Of a DNA stretch of 21,734 nucleotides, positions 8,369-17,055 are shown piece after piece. Where the stretch lies: the NCBI GenBank assembly GCA_023415375.1, contig JAEZKW010000283.1, positions 1 to 21,734 on the forward strand, read 5' to 3'. This DNA comes from Bacillota bacterium (GTDB lineage: Bacteria; Bacillota; UBA4882; UBA8346). Every line of letters begins with the position of its first letter. The stretch's first letter is position 1. The notes under the pieces are model-generated. The model saw nothing but the letters and a program-made list of their open reading frames with translations, was not told where the DNA came from and did no database searches. Position numbers and translations under genes: made by a program.

Positions 8369-11206
8369 TTATTTTCTCCGTTTAACGGCTGCCCCTAAAA
8401 GCGGCTTTAAAAATTGACCGGTATAAGATAATGACTTTTCAGCCACCTCCTCCGGAGTTCCAGTTGCGATAATCGTTCCGCCCCGATCGCCGCCCTCCGG
8501 GCCCAGATCGATGATGTAATCCACAGTTTTAATGACATCCAGGTTGTGTTCGATGACCAGAACAGTATCCCCGGCTTCCACCAGACGTTGTAACATCTCC
8601 AACAAGCATTGAATATCAGCAAAATGAAGGCCGGTGGTGGGTTCATCTAAAATATATAAGGTCTTGCCGTTGGAACGGCGGGATAATTCGGTAGCCAACT
8701 TAATCCGCTGGGCCTCACCTCCGGAAAGAGTCGTGGCCGGTTGACCGAGTTTGATGTAGCCCAAACCGACGTCTTGCAGGGTTTGCAGTTTTCGACGGAT
8801 TTTCGGAATATTATAGAAGAATTCCAAGGCTTCTTCCACAGTCATATCCAATACTTCCGATATAGTCTTTCCTTTATATTTAATATCAAGGGTTTCACGG
8901 TTATAACGTTTTCCCTTACATACTTCACAAGGCACGTACACATCCGGCAGAAAATGCATTTCGATTTTGATAATGCCATCGCCAGTACAGGCTTCACAGC
9001 GTCCGCCTTTTACATTGAATGAAAAACGTCCCAAAGTATACCCCCGCATTTTAGCTTCCGGGGTTTCAGCAAACAACTCACGAATTGGATCAAAAACCCC
9101 AGTATAAGTTGCCGGATTGGAACGGGGCGTCCGGCCAATTGGTGATTGGTCAATGTCGATGACTTTTTCCAAATGCTCAAGTCCTAATATTTTATCATGA
9201 GCACCTGCCTGTAAGGTGGTGGCATTGTTTAATTCCGTAGCGGCCACCGGGTATAAAATATTATTAATTAACGTACTTTTACCGGATCCGGAGACACCGG
9301 TAATGCAGACAAAAATACCCAAGGGGATCTTCACATCGATATTTTTCAGATTGTGTTCTTTAGCGCCCTTGATTTGAAGATATTTTCCATTAGGTTTCCG
9401 ACGTTCCTTGGGAACCGCAATCTGCTGTTTTCCCGACAAATACTGGCCTGTGGTGGAAGCCGGTTCATCCATAATATCTTGTAAAGTTCCAGCGGCGACG
9501 ACTAGACCGCCGTGAGCTCCCGCCCCTGGGCCAATGTCTACGATATAGTCGGCCTCACGCATCATTTCTTCATCATGTTCAACCACAACAACCGTATTTC
9601 CCAGGTTGCGTAGTTCCTTTAAAGTATCGATTAACCGGAGGTTGTCCCGTTGATGCAGACCTATACTGGGTTCATCTAAAATGTATAAAACACCCACCAG
9701 CGAGGAACCAATTTGCGTCGCCAGTCGAATCCGCTGGGCTTCTCCACCTGATAGGGTACCGGCCGCCCTTTCCAGTGTTAAATAGTCCAGACCCACATTA
9801 ATCAAAAAGCCCAATCGCTCATTGATTTCTTTCAGTATTAACCGGGCAATAGTCTGCTCCCGCACCGAAAGCTGCAGCTGCTGTAAAAAAGTACTAGCGT
9901 CCAATACTGATTTTCTAGTTAACTGACTTATATTCAGACCGCCAATATATACAGACAGGCTTTCGGGTTTTAGGCGGGCTCCCTGGCATGTGGCGCAGGG
10001 CTTTATGGCCATATATCTTTCAATTTCCCGCTTCATGAAATCGGATTGTGTTTCGCGGTAACGCCGCTCTAAATTATGGGCGACTCCTTCAAATGAAGCT
10101 GTATGCCGGAATTCTCGGTCCGGACCCTGGTAAGATATTTCTATTTTCTCACCTTTGGTGCCGTATAACAAGATATCCAGTTGTTCTTTGGTAGCTTTCC
10201 GTAATGGTTTATCCGGATCAATCTTATATTTCTTAGCCACTGATTTTAAATATTGCAGCGACCAGGAATCTTGATCAGCGCTCCAGGCCTTGATACCGCC
10301 TTCATTGAGTGACTTATCAAGATCCAATACCAATTCGGGATCAATTTCCATTTTAAATCCCAAACCGTCACAATCGGAACATGCGCCATAGGGGGTATTA
10401 AAAGAAAACATCCGGGGAGTCAATTCTTCAAAACTAAATCCACAATCCGGACAAGCGAATTTTTCACTGAAAATCTGCTCTTCTCCCGATACCGGCAAAA
10501 TGGTTACCAAACCTTTAGCGAGCTTCAAAGCCAGTTCAATGGAGTCTGACAACCGTTGTCCCAAGTCGGGTTTCATGATTAAACGGTCGACAACGACCTC
10601 GATAGTATGTTGCTTATATTTTTCCAGGTTAAACTTTTCAGTTAAATCTTTAATCTCGCCGTCAACTCGGACTCTGACATAACCATCTTTGCGGAAATCT
10701 TCAAAAAGCTTGTCGTATTCTCCTTTTCGATGGCGAACGACAGGAGCCAATACCTGGAACTTGGACCCTTCCGGCAAAGTCATCACCTGGTCGACAATCT
10801 GCTCCACAGTCTGCTGTTTGATGGGTCTGTGGCATTCAGGACAATAGGGTTGCCCAATCCGGGCATATAGTAACCGTAAATAGTCGTAAATCTCGGTAAC
10901 TGTCCCTACAGTCGAACGAGGATTACGACTGGTAGTTTTTTGATCAATAGAGATCGCCGGAGAAAGGCCGTCAATATAATCCACATCAGGCTTGTCCATC
11001 TGGCCCAAAAATTGACGGGCATAGGCAGAAAGGGACTCCATATATCTGCGCTGGCCTTCGGCATAGATAGTATCGAACGCTAAAGAAGATTTCCCGGAAC
11101 CGGAAAGCCCGGTGATAATAACCAATTGATCACGGGGAATTTCAAGATCAATATTTTTAAGGTTGTGTTCACGAGCGCCTTTAATTTTAATGCTGTTTGA
11201 AGACAT
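8369..11206 (-). CDS. uvrA: UvrA, excinuclease ABC subunit A
   Basis: 945 residues, the normal length for UvrA, the damage-recognition ATPase of nucleotide excision repair, which loads UvrB on lesions. Two ABC ATPase modules are present: Walker A GLSGSGKSS (33-41) near the N-terminus and GVSGSGKST in the second half, each with a signature LSGGEAQRI. Zinc-binding cysteine pairs are visible: CPEC (122-125), CPDC...CSDC in the insertion domain, and CEAC...CEVC in the second module. The start ATG at 11206 has GGAGGA 7 bases upstream. The promoter at 11237-11266 encloses a LexA box, so SOS induction is expected. Unlike the common Firmicutes order, uvrB is not adjacent: an amylase gene and remnants lie between them. 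Confidence 0.99.
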   Translation of the reverse strand: MSSNSIKIKGAREHNLKNIDLEIPRDQLVIITGLSGSGKSSLAFDTIYAEGQRRYMESLSAYARQFLGQMDKPDVDYIDGLSPAISIDQKTTSRNPRSTVGTVTEIYDYLRLLYARIGQPYCPECHRPIKQQTVEQIVDQVMTLPEGSKFQVLAPVVRHRKGEYDKLFEDFRKDGYVRVRVDGEIKDLTEKFNLEKYKQHTIEVVVDRLIMKPDLGQRLSDSIELALKLAKGLVTILPVSGEEQIFSEKFACPDCGFSFEELTPRMFSFNTPYGACSDCDGLGFKMEIDPELVLDLDKSLNEGGIKAWSADQDSWSLQYLKSVAKKYKIDPDKPLRKATKEQLDILLYGTKGEKIEISYQGPDREFRHTASFEGVAHNLERRYRETQSDFMKREIERYMAIKPCATCQGARLKPESLSVYIGGLNISQLTRKSVLDASTFLQQLQLSVREQTIARLILKEINERLGFLINVGLDYLTLERAAGTLSGGEAQRIRLATQIGSSLVGVLYILDEPSIGLHQRDNLRLIDTLKELRNLGNTVVVVEHDEEMMREADYIVDIGPGAGAHGGLVVAAGTLQDIMDEPASTTGQYLSGKQQIAVPKERRKPNGKYLQIKGAKEHNLKNIDVKIPLGIFVCITGVSGSGKSTLINNILYPVAATELNNATTLQAGAHDKILGLEHLEKVIDIDQSPIGRTPRSNPATYTGVFDPIRELFAETPEAKMRGYTLGRFSFNVKGGRCEACTGDGIIKIEMHFLPDVYVPCEVCKGKRYNRETLDIKYKGKTISEVLDMTVEEALEFFYNIPKIRRKLQTLQDVGLGYIKLGQPATTLSGGEAQRIKLATELSRRSNGKTLYILDEPTTGLHFADIQCLLEMLQRLVEAGDTVLVIEHNLDVIKTVDYIIDLGPEGGDRGGTIIATGTPEEVAEKSLSYTGQFLKPLLGAAVKRRK

Positions 11207-11236
11207 GAAAAAGTCCTCCGTTTAGGAATTCGATAT

Positions 11237-11266
11237 ATTATATCACGAACATATGTTCTTTTGCAA
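11237..11266 (-). promoter_or_regulatory. uvrA promoter
   Basis: On the minus strand, TTGCAA (11266-11261), 18-bp spacer, TATAAT (11242-11237). The spacer is largely filled by the LexA box at 11247-11258, so bound repressor would block RNA polymerase directly. Confidence 0.7.
11247..11258. promoter_or_regulatory. LexA (SOS) box of uvrA
   Basis: GAACATATGTTC, a perfect match to the Gram-positive LexA/DinR operator GAAC-N4-GTTC, inside the uvrA promoter spacer. Confidence 0.85.
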
Positions 11267-11717
11267 GATGGCCTATTTCTTAAGAATAAACCCTAATGTC
11301 CCATGATTTAATATGGTTCGTCATTATTCAAAAACATTCATTACTTTTTAAGTATAACTCTAAAATGAATTGTGATGGGTAAATGAATTGTTAAGTTAAA
11401 TAAAACAATAATCAAGTTTGGTAAAACAAAGATTAAAATTTTAACAACCCACGAATTTCATTGGAGATTATAAACTGAACTTTTAAGAAGATGGTACTAT
11501 ATCATATTTTATGAGTAAGTGGAATGTCTGAGGGGCATTATTGCTAAAATTGGTAGATACTTCCGTTGAGCGAGGGCGGAAATCAGGGGTTATTCCCGGG
11601 TGAAAAAACTCCGAAGGGCTAATCCCGCCCCGTTTTTCCACCCAAGATGTCCTGAATTTTTATATACAAGATGTCCCCTAATTTTCAAAAAATTTACCTA
11701 ACATAACGCCGCACGCC
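11267..11717. other. Non-coding stretch with a possible decayed mobile-element end
   Basis: No gene is supported here. The first part is AT-rich. At 11560-11640 there is a GC-rich patch with loose inverted repeats (GGGCGG against CCGCCC). At 11643-11652 and 11667-11676 the motif CAAGATGTCC occurs twice with a 24-base period, each followed by AATTTT. Repeated terminal motifs of this sort occur at the ends of some insertion sequences (the IS21 family is one example); that reading is weak. Confidence 0.3.
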
Positions 11718-11945
11718 GCCAAAAGCCCAGAATACGGCTATTTTGTAAAAGAGGCCGCCAGAGCGGCATCTGTAGCACAACTTATTTTAAGACTGCCAAA
11801 ATCAAATCTTTGGCCAATAAAGAGGTAGCTTTAATCGATGGCGGAGTGATTGCTAACAATCCGTCCCTATGTGCACTTGCTGAAGCCAAAAAGCAATTAG
11901 GAAGTCCTCTTAAAGACTGGCTTATTTTATCTGTAGTGGTCCGGG
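11718..11945 (+). pseudogene. Fragment of a patatin-like phospholipase, frameshifted
   Basis: The plus strand encodes a recognisable middle piece of a patatin-like lipid acyl hydrolase. The first part reads KSPEYGYFVKEAARAASVA (ending 11777); after a shift it continues TYFKTAKI (from 11780) and then ALIDGGVIANNPSLCALAEA. The patatin family has the block ARATSAAPTYF and the DGG motif carrying the catalytic Asp (here 11837-11839). The Pro codon of the APTYF block is one base short (at 11778-11779), which breaks the frame. The N-terminal part with the oxyanion hole and the Ser motif GxSxG is absent, and similarity ends near WLILS, just before the GH13 stop on the other strand. It is a truncated, dead copy left by deletion or recombination. 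Confidence 0.75.
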
Positions 11946-11968
11946 GGCGATCAAAAGCAGACTCCTCC

Positions 11969-13828
11969 TTATTCATAAATGGCAAACTCACAAGGCGGGG
12001 CGGTAATCCTTACCGCTCTGCCGTTACGATCCTCGACAATAACTTCACTACCGATCTTGCTCTTATCTAGGGAAGAGTAAATGCATTTCAGCTTATCTCC
12101 TGCCTGATGCAGGCCCTTATCAATGGTAACCCAAGCTGATGCTGAGTTTTGGCAATCAGTATTCATTAGCACCAGAATCTCATGCCCATCAAATACCCTA
12201 GACCAGGGAACAATGGAACGAATTTGCTTTCCTATCATGCATGGCGGTCCAAAATTGATTCCATCACCAGAAATCTGCCTTAAGTATTGACGGCCCCGCC
12301 TTAAGATTACGCGCTCTTTCCTAATCTGCAGAATTTTTGCCAATTCCTGATATACATACTGATCTTCATTAAAGAAATGCCGGTTTTTACTGCGAAATGC
12401 ACCAAACTCTCCGCCGAACATTGTCTCCCGGATATATCGATCACTATCGCCCTGACCGTCAAAGCTTTGCTCACTCCCATAATAAATACAGGGAATCCCC
12501 ATCGTGGTCACAGCTAAAGCTAACGCATTTAATATCTGTTTACTGCCATCTTCATCTGCGCAAAAGCGAGCTTTATAATTACCCCGCCGGATCTGGTCAT
12601 GATCGTCAAACATGGTTACCACCTTATTATTGAACCATGTATGAGACTCCTTATCTACCAGTAATGAGTTTCGAAAAAGACAGAAATATTCATCGGGATT
12701 GCTGCAGCCTTTGACCATATACTCCAATTTATCCGGGACATCAGCAATTCCCAGCGCTGCATCAACGCCAGTAATCTCTAAAATATAGAAGGCATGCTCG
12801 CGACTGCCGGTAATCTCGCCAATTAAATAGAAATTATCCTTGCCGATGACTTGGGCAAATTCATGAATTGCCCGGGCAAAAAAGCGGGCCGCGCCCGGAT
12901 CCATATGTTTTACCGTATCAATGCGGAACCCATCCAAGTCCGCATAAGCAATCCAATATTTGTAAACATCCACCAACGCCCCCAGGGCCGGAAAAGCTTG
13001 ATAGTGGTCCGCATCGCCCTTCCCCAGCATCAAATCCTTAAGTTCAAAAAAATCCCCTTCCAAGTATTCCGGGTAATAATCCCAATTCCGAATGGCCCCT
13101 TTTTTAGTGAAAAATTCCGGCCGCTGAAACTCCCTTGGCCATATTGCGCCATCCGGCCAGACCTCTGATTCTTGCTCCGGGGTAATGGGTTTGAATTCTA
13201 TTGTAGGCTCGCCGTGGCTATTGTTAAATCCTTGGACATCGTAAAAACTACCATTCCAGTATGGATAACACTCACCGCTCTTAAGGCCGCAGGCTTCAGG
13301 CCGGTATTCAAAGACATCCCCGGAATGGTTTAGAATAATGTCAAGAATAACATAGAGCCCATTTTGGTGGGCCGTCTGAACCAATTCCCGCAAATCTTCC
13401 CCGGTGCCGAAGTGAGGATCAATATCGATGAAGTTTTGAATCCCATATCCATGATAAGTATCTTTAAAAGCCACCTGTTTGAAGATAGGACTGACCCAAA
13501 TAGCGGTCACTCCCAATCGTTTAAGATAGCCAATCTTACTGGTTAATCCCTTCAGAGTACCGCCAGTCCATTTTGTACCCGCTTCACGCCAACGTTTGGC
13601 GTCTTCCTCATTTTGAACTGCATTACCATTGTCTTCATTGCGGAACAAAGGCGTCAAACCGGTAACCCGGTTGCCCTGAATATCCAGATAACCGTCTTCT
13701 TTACCATCTGAAAATCGATCCAGCATTAAAAAATATAAGACTTGATCCTCCCAAGCTATCGGAGATTTAAAAAATTCCCGCTTACATAGCTCATTGATTT
13801 GGATTTGTTCTAGAGTTTTTTCGGCCAA
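11969..13828 (-). CDS. GH13 alpha-amylase-family enzyme, cytoplasmic
   Basis: 619 residues with a complete GH13 catalytic barrel. Conserved regions: DIILNH (163-168), GFRIDTVKH (300-308) with nucleophile Asp304, IGEIT with acid/base Glu338, and FDDHD (407-411) with Asp411 as transition-state stabiliser. An aromatic-rich insert lies at about 190-270, and a beta-sandwich C-domain follows residue 510. There is no signal peptide, so it should act inside the cell on alpha-glucans such as glycogen or imported maltodextrins. The start is TTG with a G-rich ribosome site (GGGGGGGAG) upstream. It stands between uvrB and uvrA, and its stop lies next to the patatin remnant. Whether it hydrolyses or transglycosylates cannot be told from motifs. 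Confidence 0.93.
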   Translation of the reverse strand: MAEKTLEQIQINELCKREFFKSPIAWEDQVLYFLMLDRFSDGKEDGYLDIQGNRVTGLTPLFRNEDNGNAVQNEEDAKRWREAGTKWTGGTLKGLTSKIGYLKRLGVTAIWVSPIFKQVAFKDTYHGYGIQNFIDIDPHFGTGEDLRELVQTAHQNGLYVILDIILNHSGDVFEYRPEACGLKSGECYPYWNGSFYDVQGFNNSHGEPTIEFKPITPEQESEVWPDGAIWPREFQRPEFFTKKGAIRNWDYYPEYLEGDFFELKDLMLGKGDADHYQAFPALGALVDVYKYWIAYADLDGFRIDTVKHMDPGAARFFARAIHEFAQVIGKDNFYLIGEITGSREHAFYILEITGVDAALGIADVPDKLEYMVKGCSNPDEYFCLFRNSLLVDKESHTWFNNKVVTMFDDHDQIRRGNYKARFCADEDGSKQILNALALAVTTMGIPCIYYGSEQSFDGQGDSDRYIRETMFGGEFGAFRSKNRHFFNEDQYVYQELAKILQIRKERVILRRGRQYLRQISGDGINFGPPCMIGKQIRSIVPWSRVFDGHEILVLMNTDCQNSASAWVTIDKGLHQAGDKLKCIYSSLDKSKIGSEVIVEDRNGRAVRITAPPCEFAIYE

Positions 13829-13901
13829 TCGCCACTCCCCCCCTGTTCAATATTTCCCAAGAAACGGCGATCTTATGATTGTTTCATTTCAAAAAGGGAA
13901 C

Positions 13902-14045
13902 TTAACGATTCAGATTACCTTTTTCTCCCAAATATTTCTCTATCTCCGCCAAGATTTTTTCTGCCATCGGACTGCGTGGTTTTGCCGCATTTGTTGAATC
14001 TATTCCCATTTTCTCGGAGAGTAACAACGCCAATAGTCCTTCCAT
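13902..14045 (-). CDS. Possible small protein of 47 residues, unknown
   Basis: An ATG at 14045 opens 47 codons ending at TAA 13902-13904, with a protein-like composition: MEGLLALLLS at the start and a predicted amphipathic helix MAEKILAEIEKYLGEK near the end. It lies between the uvrB terminator and the amylase gene on the same strand, 73 bases before the amylase start. No good ribosome site precedes it (only GGGA about 6 bases upstream), and I recognise no family. It may be a real small gene or a remnant. The rest of 13829-14190 holds nothing else but the uvrB terminator. Confidence 0.4.
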   Translation of the reverse strand: MEGLLALLLSEKMGIDSTNAAKPRSPMAEKILAEIEKYLGEKGNLNR

Positions 14046-14097
14046 AGCATTCCCATTTAATCCGCGTTATTTTACAATCTGAAATCTTTTTTTCTGT

Positions 14098-14145
14098 ACA
14101 AAAAAAGCCAATCTTTATGGGTTTGAATAACCCCAAAAATTGGCT
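14098..14145 (-). terminator. Rho-independent terminator of uvrB
   Basis: On the minus strand AGCCAAT (14145-14139) pairs with ATTGGCT (14112-14106), with an inner GGGTT/AACCC helix, followed directly by a run of seven T. It lies 45 bases after the uvrB stop. Confidence 0.85.
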
Positions 14146-14190
14146 AATATTTCACTTTATACTGTATTCACAATATTTAACTCTTAAATA

Positions 14191-16173
14191 TCAATTTTTG
14201 ACCAGCTTCTCCCACCCCCGCATTTCATCCCGAAGCTCAGCAGCGCGTTCAAATGCCAAATCGGCGGCAGCCTTCAGCATTTCCTTTTCGAGTTCCGCAA
14301 TCTTCACTTTGATTTCAGCTTGAGATAAATTTGGTTTCTTCTGCATTTCGTATTCCACTTTGGCCTCTGCCGCTTGTTCTACCATAATCAAATCGCGAAC
14401 AGCCTTTTTAATCGTCTCCGGTGTAATATTGTTTTCCCGGTTATAAGCCAATTGTTTCTCGCGGCGTCGGTTGGTTTCGCCAATAGCCTGTTGCATCGAA
14501 TCAGTAATACGATCGGCGTACATAATGACCCGGCCATCAACATTCCGGGCCGCCCGGCCAATTGTCTGAATCAAAGAGGTCGTTGAACGGAGAAAACCCT
14601 CTTTATCAGCATCCAAAATCGCTACTAAGGTGACTTCCGGTAAGTCCAAGCCTTCCCTAAGCAAATTGATCCCCACAAGTACGTCGAATTTCCCGAGCCT
14701 CAGGTCGCGTAAGATTGCCACTCGGTCCAAGGTATTCACTTCCGAATGTAAATAACGGACCCTAATGGCCAATCCTTCCAAATATTCAGTTAAATCTTCA
14801 GCCATTTTCTTGGTAAGCGTCGTGACCAGCACCCGCTCCTCTCGAGCCGCTCGAACCCGGATTTCCTCCAATAAGTCATCGATTTGCCCTTTTACCGGCC
14901 GGACCGTTATCTCCGGATCCACAAGGCCAGTAGGTCGGATAATCTGCTCTACAATCCGATTGGTACGTTTCATTTCATAAGGTCCCGGCGTTGCCGAAAC
15001 ATAAACCACCTGACTTGTCCGTTCTTCAAATTCATTAAACTTGAGAGGCCGGTTATCAAGGGCTGAAGGCAATCTAAACCCATACTGGACCAAAGTCTCT
15101 TTCCTGGATCGATCCCCGGCGTACATGGCCCCTACTTGGGGAACACTGACATGAGACTCATCAATAAATAATAAAAACTTCTTTGGAAAGTAGTCCAACA
15201 GGGTGGCCGGGGCTTCTCCAGGCGCCCTGCCGGTTAAATGTCGGGAATAATTTTCAATGCCTTGGCAAAAATTCACTTCCCCCATCATTTCCAGATCAAA
15301 ACGGGTCCGTTGTTCGATCCGTTGAGCTTCAATTAGCATGTCCTTATCCCGGAAATACCGAATCCGCTCGTCCAATTCTTCCTCAATGAACTTCACGGCC
15401 CGCTTCATTTTATCTTCTGAAGTAATATAATGGGTTGCCGGATAAATCATCAGTTCAGTCAAATTTTGCAATACTTCGCCGGTAATCGGGTCAATCTCAA
15501 TAATCTTTTCAACTTCATCCCCAAACAACTCGATCCGGATGATGTTTTCACCGTAAACCGGAATGATTTCGATAACATCGCCCCGAACCCGGAAAGTACC
15601 GCGGCTAAAACCAGTATCATTCCGGCTATATTGAATCCCCACCAAACGGCGTAGGATTTGATTCCGATCTTTAAATTCCCCGGACTTCAATGAAAGCGTC
15701 ATTGCTTCATAATCTTCCGGATCGCCTAAACCATAAATACAGGAAACACTGGCAACGATAATGACGTCTTTTCGCTGTAACAAAGAGGAGGTCGCCGCAT
15801 GCCGCAAACGGTCGATTTCATCATTACGGCTGGAGTCCTTTTCAATATACAGATCAGACTGGGGAACATAGGCCTCTGGTTGATAATAATCGTAATAGCT
15901 CACGAAATATTCTACTGCGTTTTCCGGGAAGAACTCCTTGAACTCACTATATAACTGAGCTGCCAGGGTTTTATTATGCGCCAAGACCAAAGTCGGCATC
16001 TGTAATTCTTCGACTACCTTGGCCATAGTAAAAGTTTTTCCGGAACCAGTAACACCGAGCAAAATCTGATCCCGGTGCCCGTCTTGGACTCCTTTGACAA
16101 GCTGAGCTATGGCTTGGGGCTGATCACCACTGGGTTTATATTCAGAATGAACCACAAATTTTTTATTAATCAA
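14191..16173 (-). CDS. uvrB: UvrB, excinuclease ABC subunit B
   Basis: 660 residues from the start chosen here. UvrB is the damage-verifying helicase-like subunit that receives DNA from UvrA and recruits UvrC. Walker A GVTGSGKT (40-47), the beta-hairpin region YYDYYQPEAYVP (93-104), the DEAD-like box FIDESH (336-341), motif VI QTIGRAARN (536-544) and the C-terminal UVR coiled-coil domain (about 624-659, with FERAAELRDEM) are all present. An upstream ATG at 16206 is in frame, but the ribosome site GGAGAGGTG (16188-16180) lies downstream of it and 6 bases before a TTG at 16173. The TTG start gives INKKFVVHSEYKPSGDQP, aligned with the usual UvrB N-terminus. A LexA-like box and promoter lie just upstream. 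Confidence 0.97.
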   Translation of the reverse strand: MINKKFVVHSEYKPSGDQPQAIAQLVKGVQDGHRDQILLGVTGSGKTFTMAKVVEELQMPTLVLAHNKTLAAQLYSEFKEFFPENAVEYFVSYYDYYQPEAYVPQSDLYIEKDSSRNDEIDRLRHAATSSLLQRKDVIIVASVSCIYGLGDPEDYEAMTLSLKSGEFKDRNQILRRLVGIQYSRNDTGFSRGTFRVRGDVIEIIPVYGENIIRIELFGDEVEKIIEIDPITGEVLQNLTELMIYPATHYITSEDKMKRAVKFIEEELDERIRYFRDKDMLIEAQRIEQRTRFDLEMMGEVNFCQGIENYSRHLTGRAPGEAPATLLDYFPKKFLLFIDESHVSVPQVGAMYAGDRSRKETLVQYGFRLPSALDNRPLKFNEFEERTSQVVYVSATPGPYEMKRTNRIVEQIIRPTGLVDPEITVRPVKGQIDDLLEEIRVRAAREERVLVTTLTKKMAEDLTEYLEGLAIRVRYLHSEVNTLDRVAILRDLRLGKFDVLVGINLLREGLDLPEVTLVAILDADKEGFLRSTTSLIQTIGRAARNVDGRVIMYADRITDSMQQAIGETNRRREKQLAYNRENNITPETIKKAVRDLIMVEQAAEAKVEYEMQKKPNLSQAEIKVKIAELEKEMLKAAADLAFERAAELRDEMRGWEKLVKN

Positions 16174-16191
16174 TATACGCACCTCTCCATT

Positions 16192-16219
16192 ATTATAACG
16201 TTTCATGGGACGGGTTCAA
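16192..16219 (-). promoter_or_regulatory. Candidate uvrB promoter
   Basis: On the minus strand, TTGAAC (16219-16214), 16-bp spacer, TATAAT (16197-16192). Transcription from it would begin about 12 bases before the TTG start, leaving GAGGTG as the ribosome site; such a short leader makes the call uncertain. Confidence 0.4.
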
Positions 16220-16220
16220 T

Positions 16221-16234
16221 CGAATATCTGTTCG
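16221..16234. promoter_or_regulatory. Degenerate LexA (SOS) box of uvrB
   Basis: On the minus strand CGAACAGATATTCG, one base from GAAC-N4-GTTC. It lies directly upstream of the -35 box of the candidate uvrB promoter. The matching perfect site at uvrA supports joint SOS control. Confidence 0.6.
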
Positions 16235-16299
16235 GTAGAATAATAAATTTTCCTGCATAAATTATTTTAATACAGCCAATTTGACTTAAATCGCATTCT

Positions 16300-16866
16300 T
16301 TAAACGATTTTCCGCTTCCTTAATTCAAAAAAGCACCTTCCGCAGGCCAGCGCATCATTATCCGCAGAATGGGCGCCCTCGAAACGACTTTGAAACAATT
16401 TGTAATACAACTCCGCCAGCTGCGGATATTTTTTCCCCGGTAAATTACAATAATCAATTGTAGTTTTCATGGTGCATATCTTGGGCAGTTTGAAGAAATT
16501 ACTTTCAATCTCCATCCGCAAGAGTTCAGCGCCGAGAATCTTTTCATCAAAATTCATATTATGAGCGACCAGTATTAAAGAGCCACGATTTAAAATTGCG
16601 CAAAACTGATTCAACACTCCAAGGAGAGAGGTTCCTTCTTTTATAGCTTTTTCAGTTGAAATACCATGTATCTTAGACACATCTTTCGGTATAGTAAAAC
16701 CCTCCGGTTTAATAATCCTCACTTGCTGTTGTAGTTTATTCCCCGAGTCATCATAAAGCACCCAAGCCAATTGAACCATTCGAGGCCAATTATCCAAGCG
16801 GGTGAGCGGCGCACGCCAATTCTTTGGCAAGCCCGTGGTCTCGGTATCAAAAATTAAATATTCCAT
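16300..16866 (-). CDS. DnaQ-like 3'-5' exonuclease (DEDDh family)
   Basis: 188 residues from an ATG at 16866. The frame is open further upstream to a TTG at 16920, but AAAGG sits 7 bases before the 16866 ATG and FDTETTG is then placed at the N-terminus as is normal. All five DEDDh residues are visible: Asp7 and Glu9 in DTET, Asp107 in HNMNFD, His166 and Asp171 in HSADND. The family trims 3' ends of DNA or RNA with two metal ions; it includes the epsilon proofreading subunit, RNase T and stand-alone repair exonucleases. There is no polymerase or BRCT domain here. It lies 126 bp upstream of uvrB on the same strand. Its substrate is unknown. The 16867-17055 gap contains no clear terminator. Confidence 0.85.
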   Translation of the reverse strand: MEYLIFDTETTGLPKNWRAPLTRLDNWPRMVQLAWVLYDDSGNKLQQQVRIIKPEGFTIPKDVSKIHGISTEKAIKEGTSLLGVLNQFCAILNRGSLILVAHNMNFDEKILGAELLRMEIESNFFKLPKICTMKTTIDYCNLPGKKYPQLAELYYKLFQSRFEGAHSADNDALACGRCFFELRKRKIV

Positions 16867-17055
16867 CGTCTCGCCTTTCATCCTAAAATTCTCACAAACT
16901 TGTCCATTTTTTTGAAACAATTTATAAATTCTCTTTATTACCGAAATTATCCTTTATCGGAAACATAAACTTCATTCCGACGTTTCATCCAACAAATATC
17001 TATTTGATTTTAAGTTTCTTTCAGAACAACCGGCTTTAGCGGGTTGGGAGTAGGC

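Noticed and set aside
13915..14136. 73-codon minus-strand frame over the uvrB terminator region
   Set aside because: It reads through the terminator hairpin and has a poor composition; the overlapping 47-codon frame is the more protein-like one.
16174..16206. In-frame ATG at 16206 as the uvrB start
   Set aside because: The only good ribosome site, GGAGAGGTG, lies downstream of that ATG, and the TATAAT and -35 boxes overlap or flank it. The TTG at 16173 gives the normal UvrB N-terminus.
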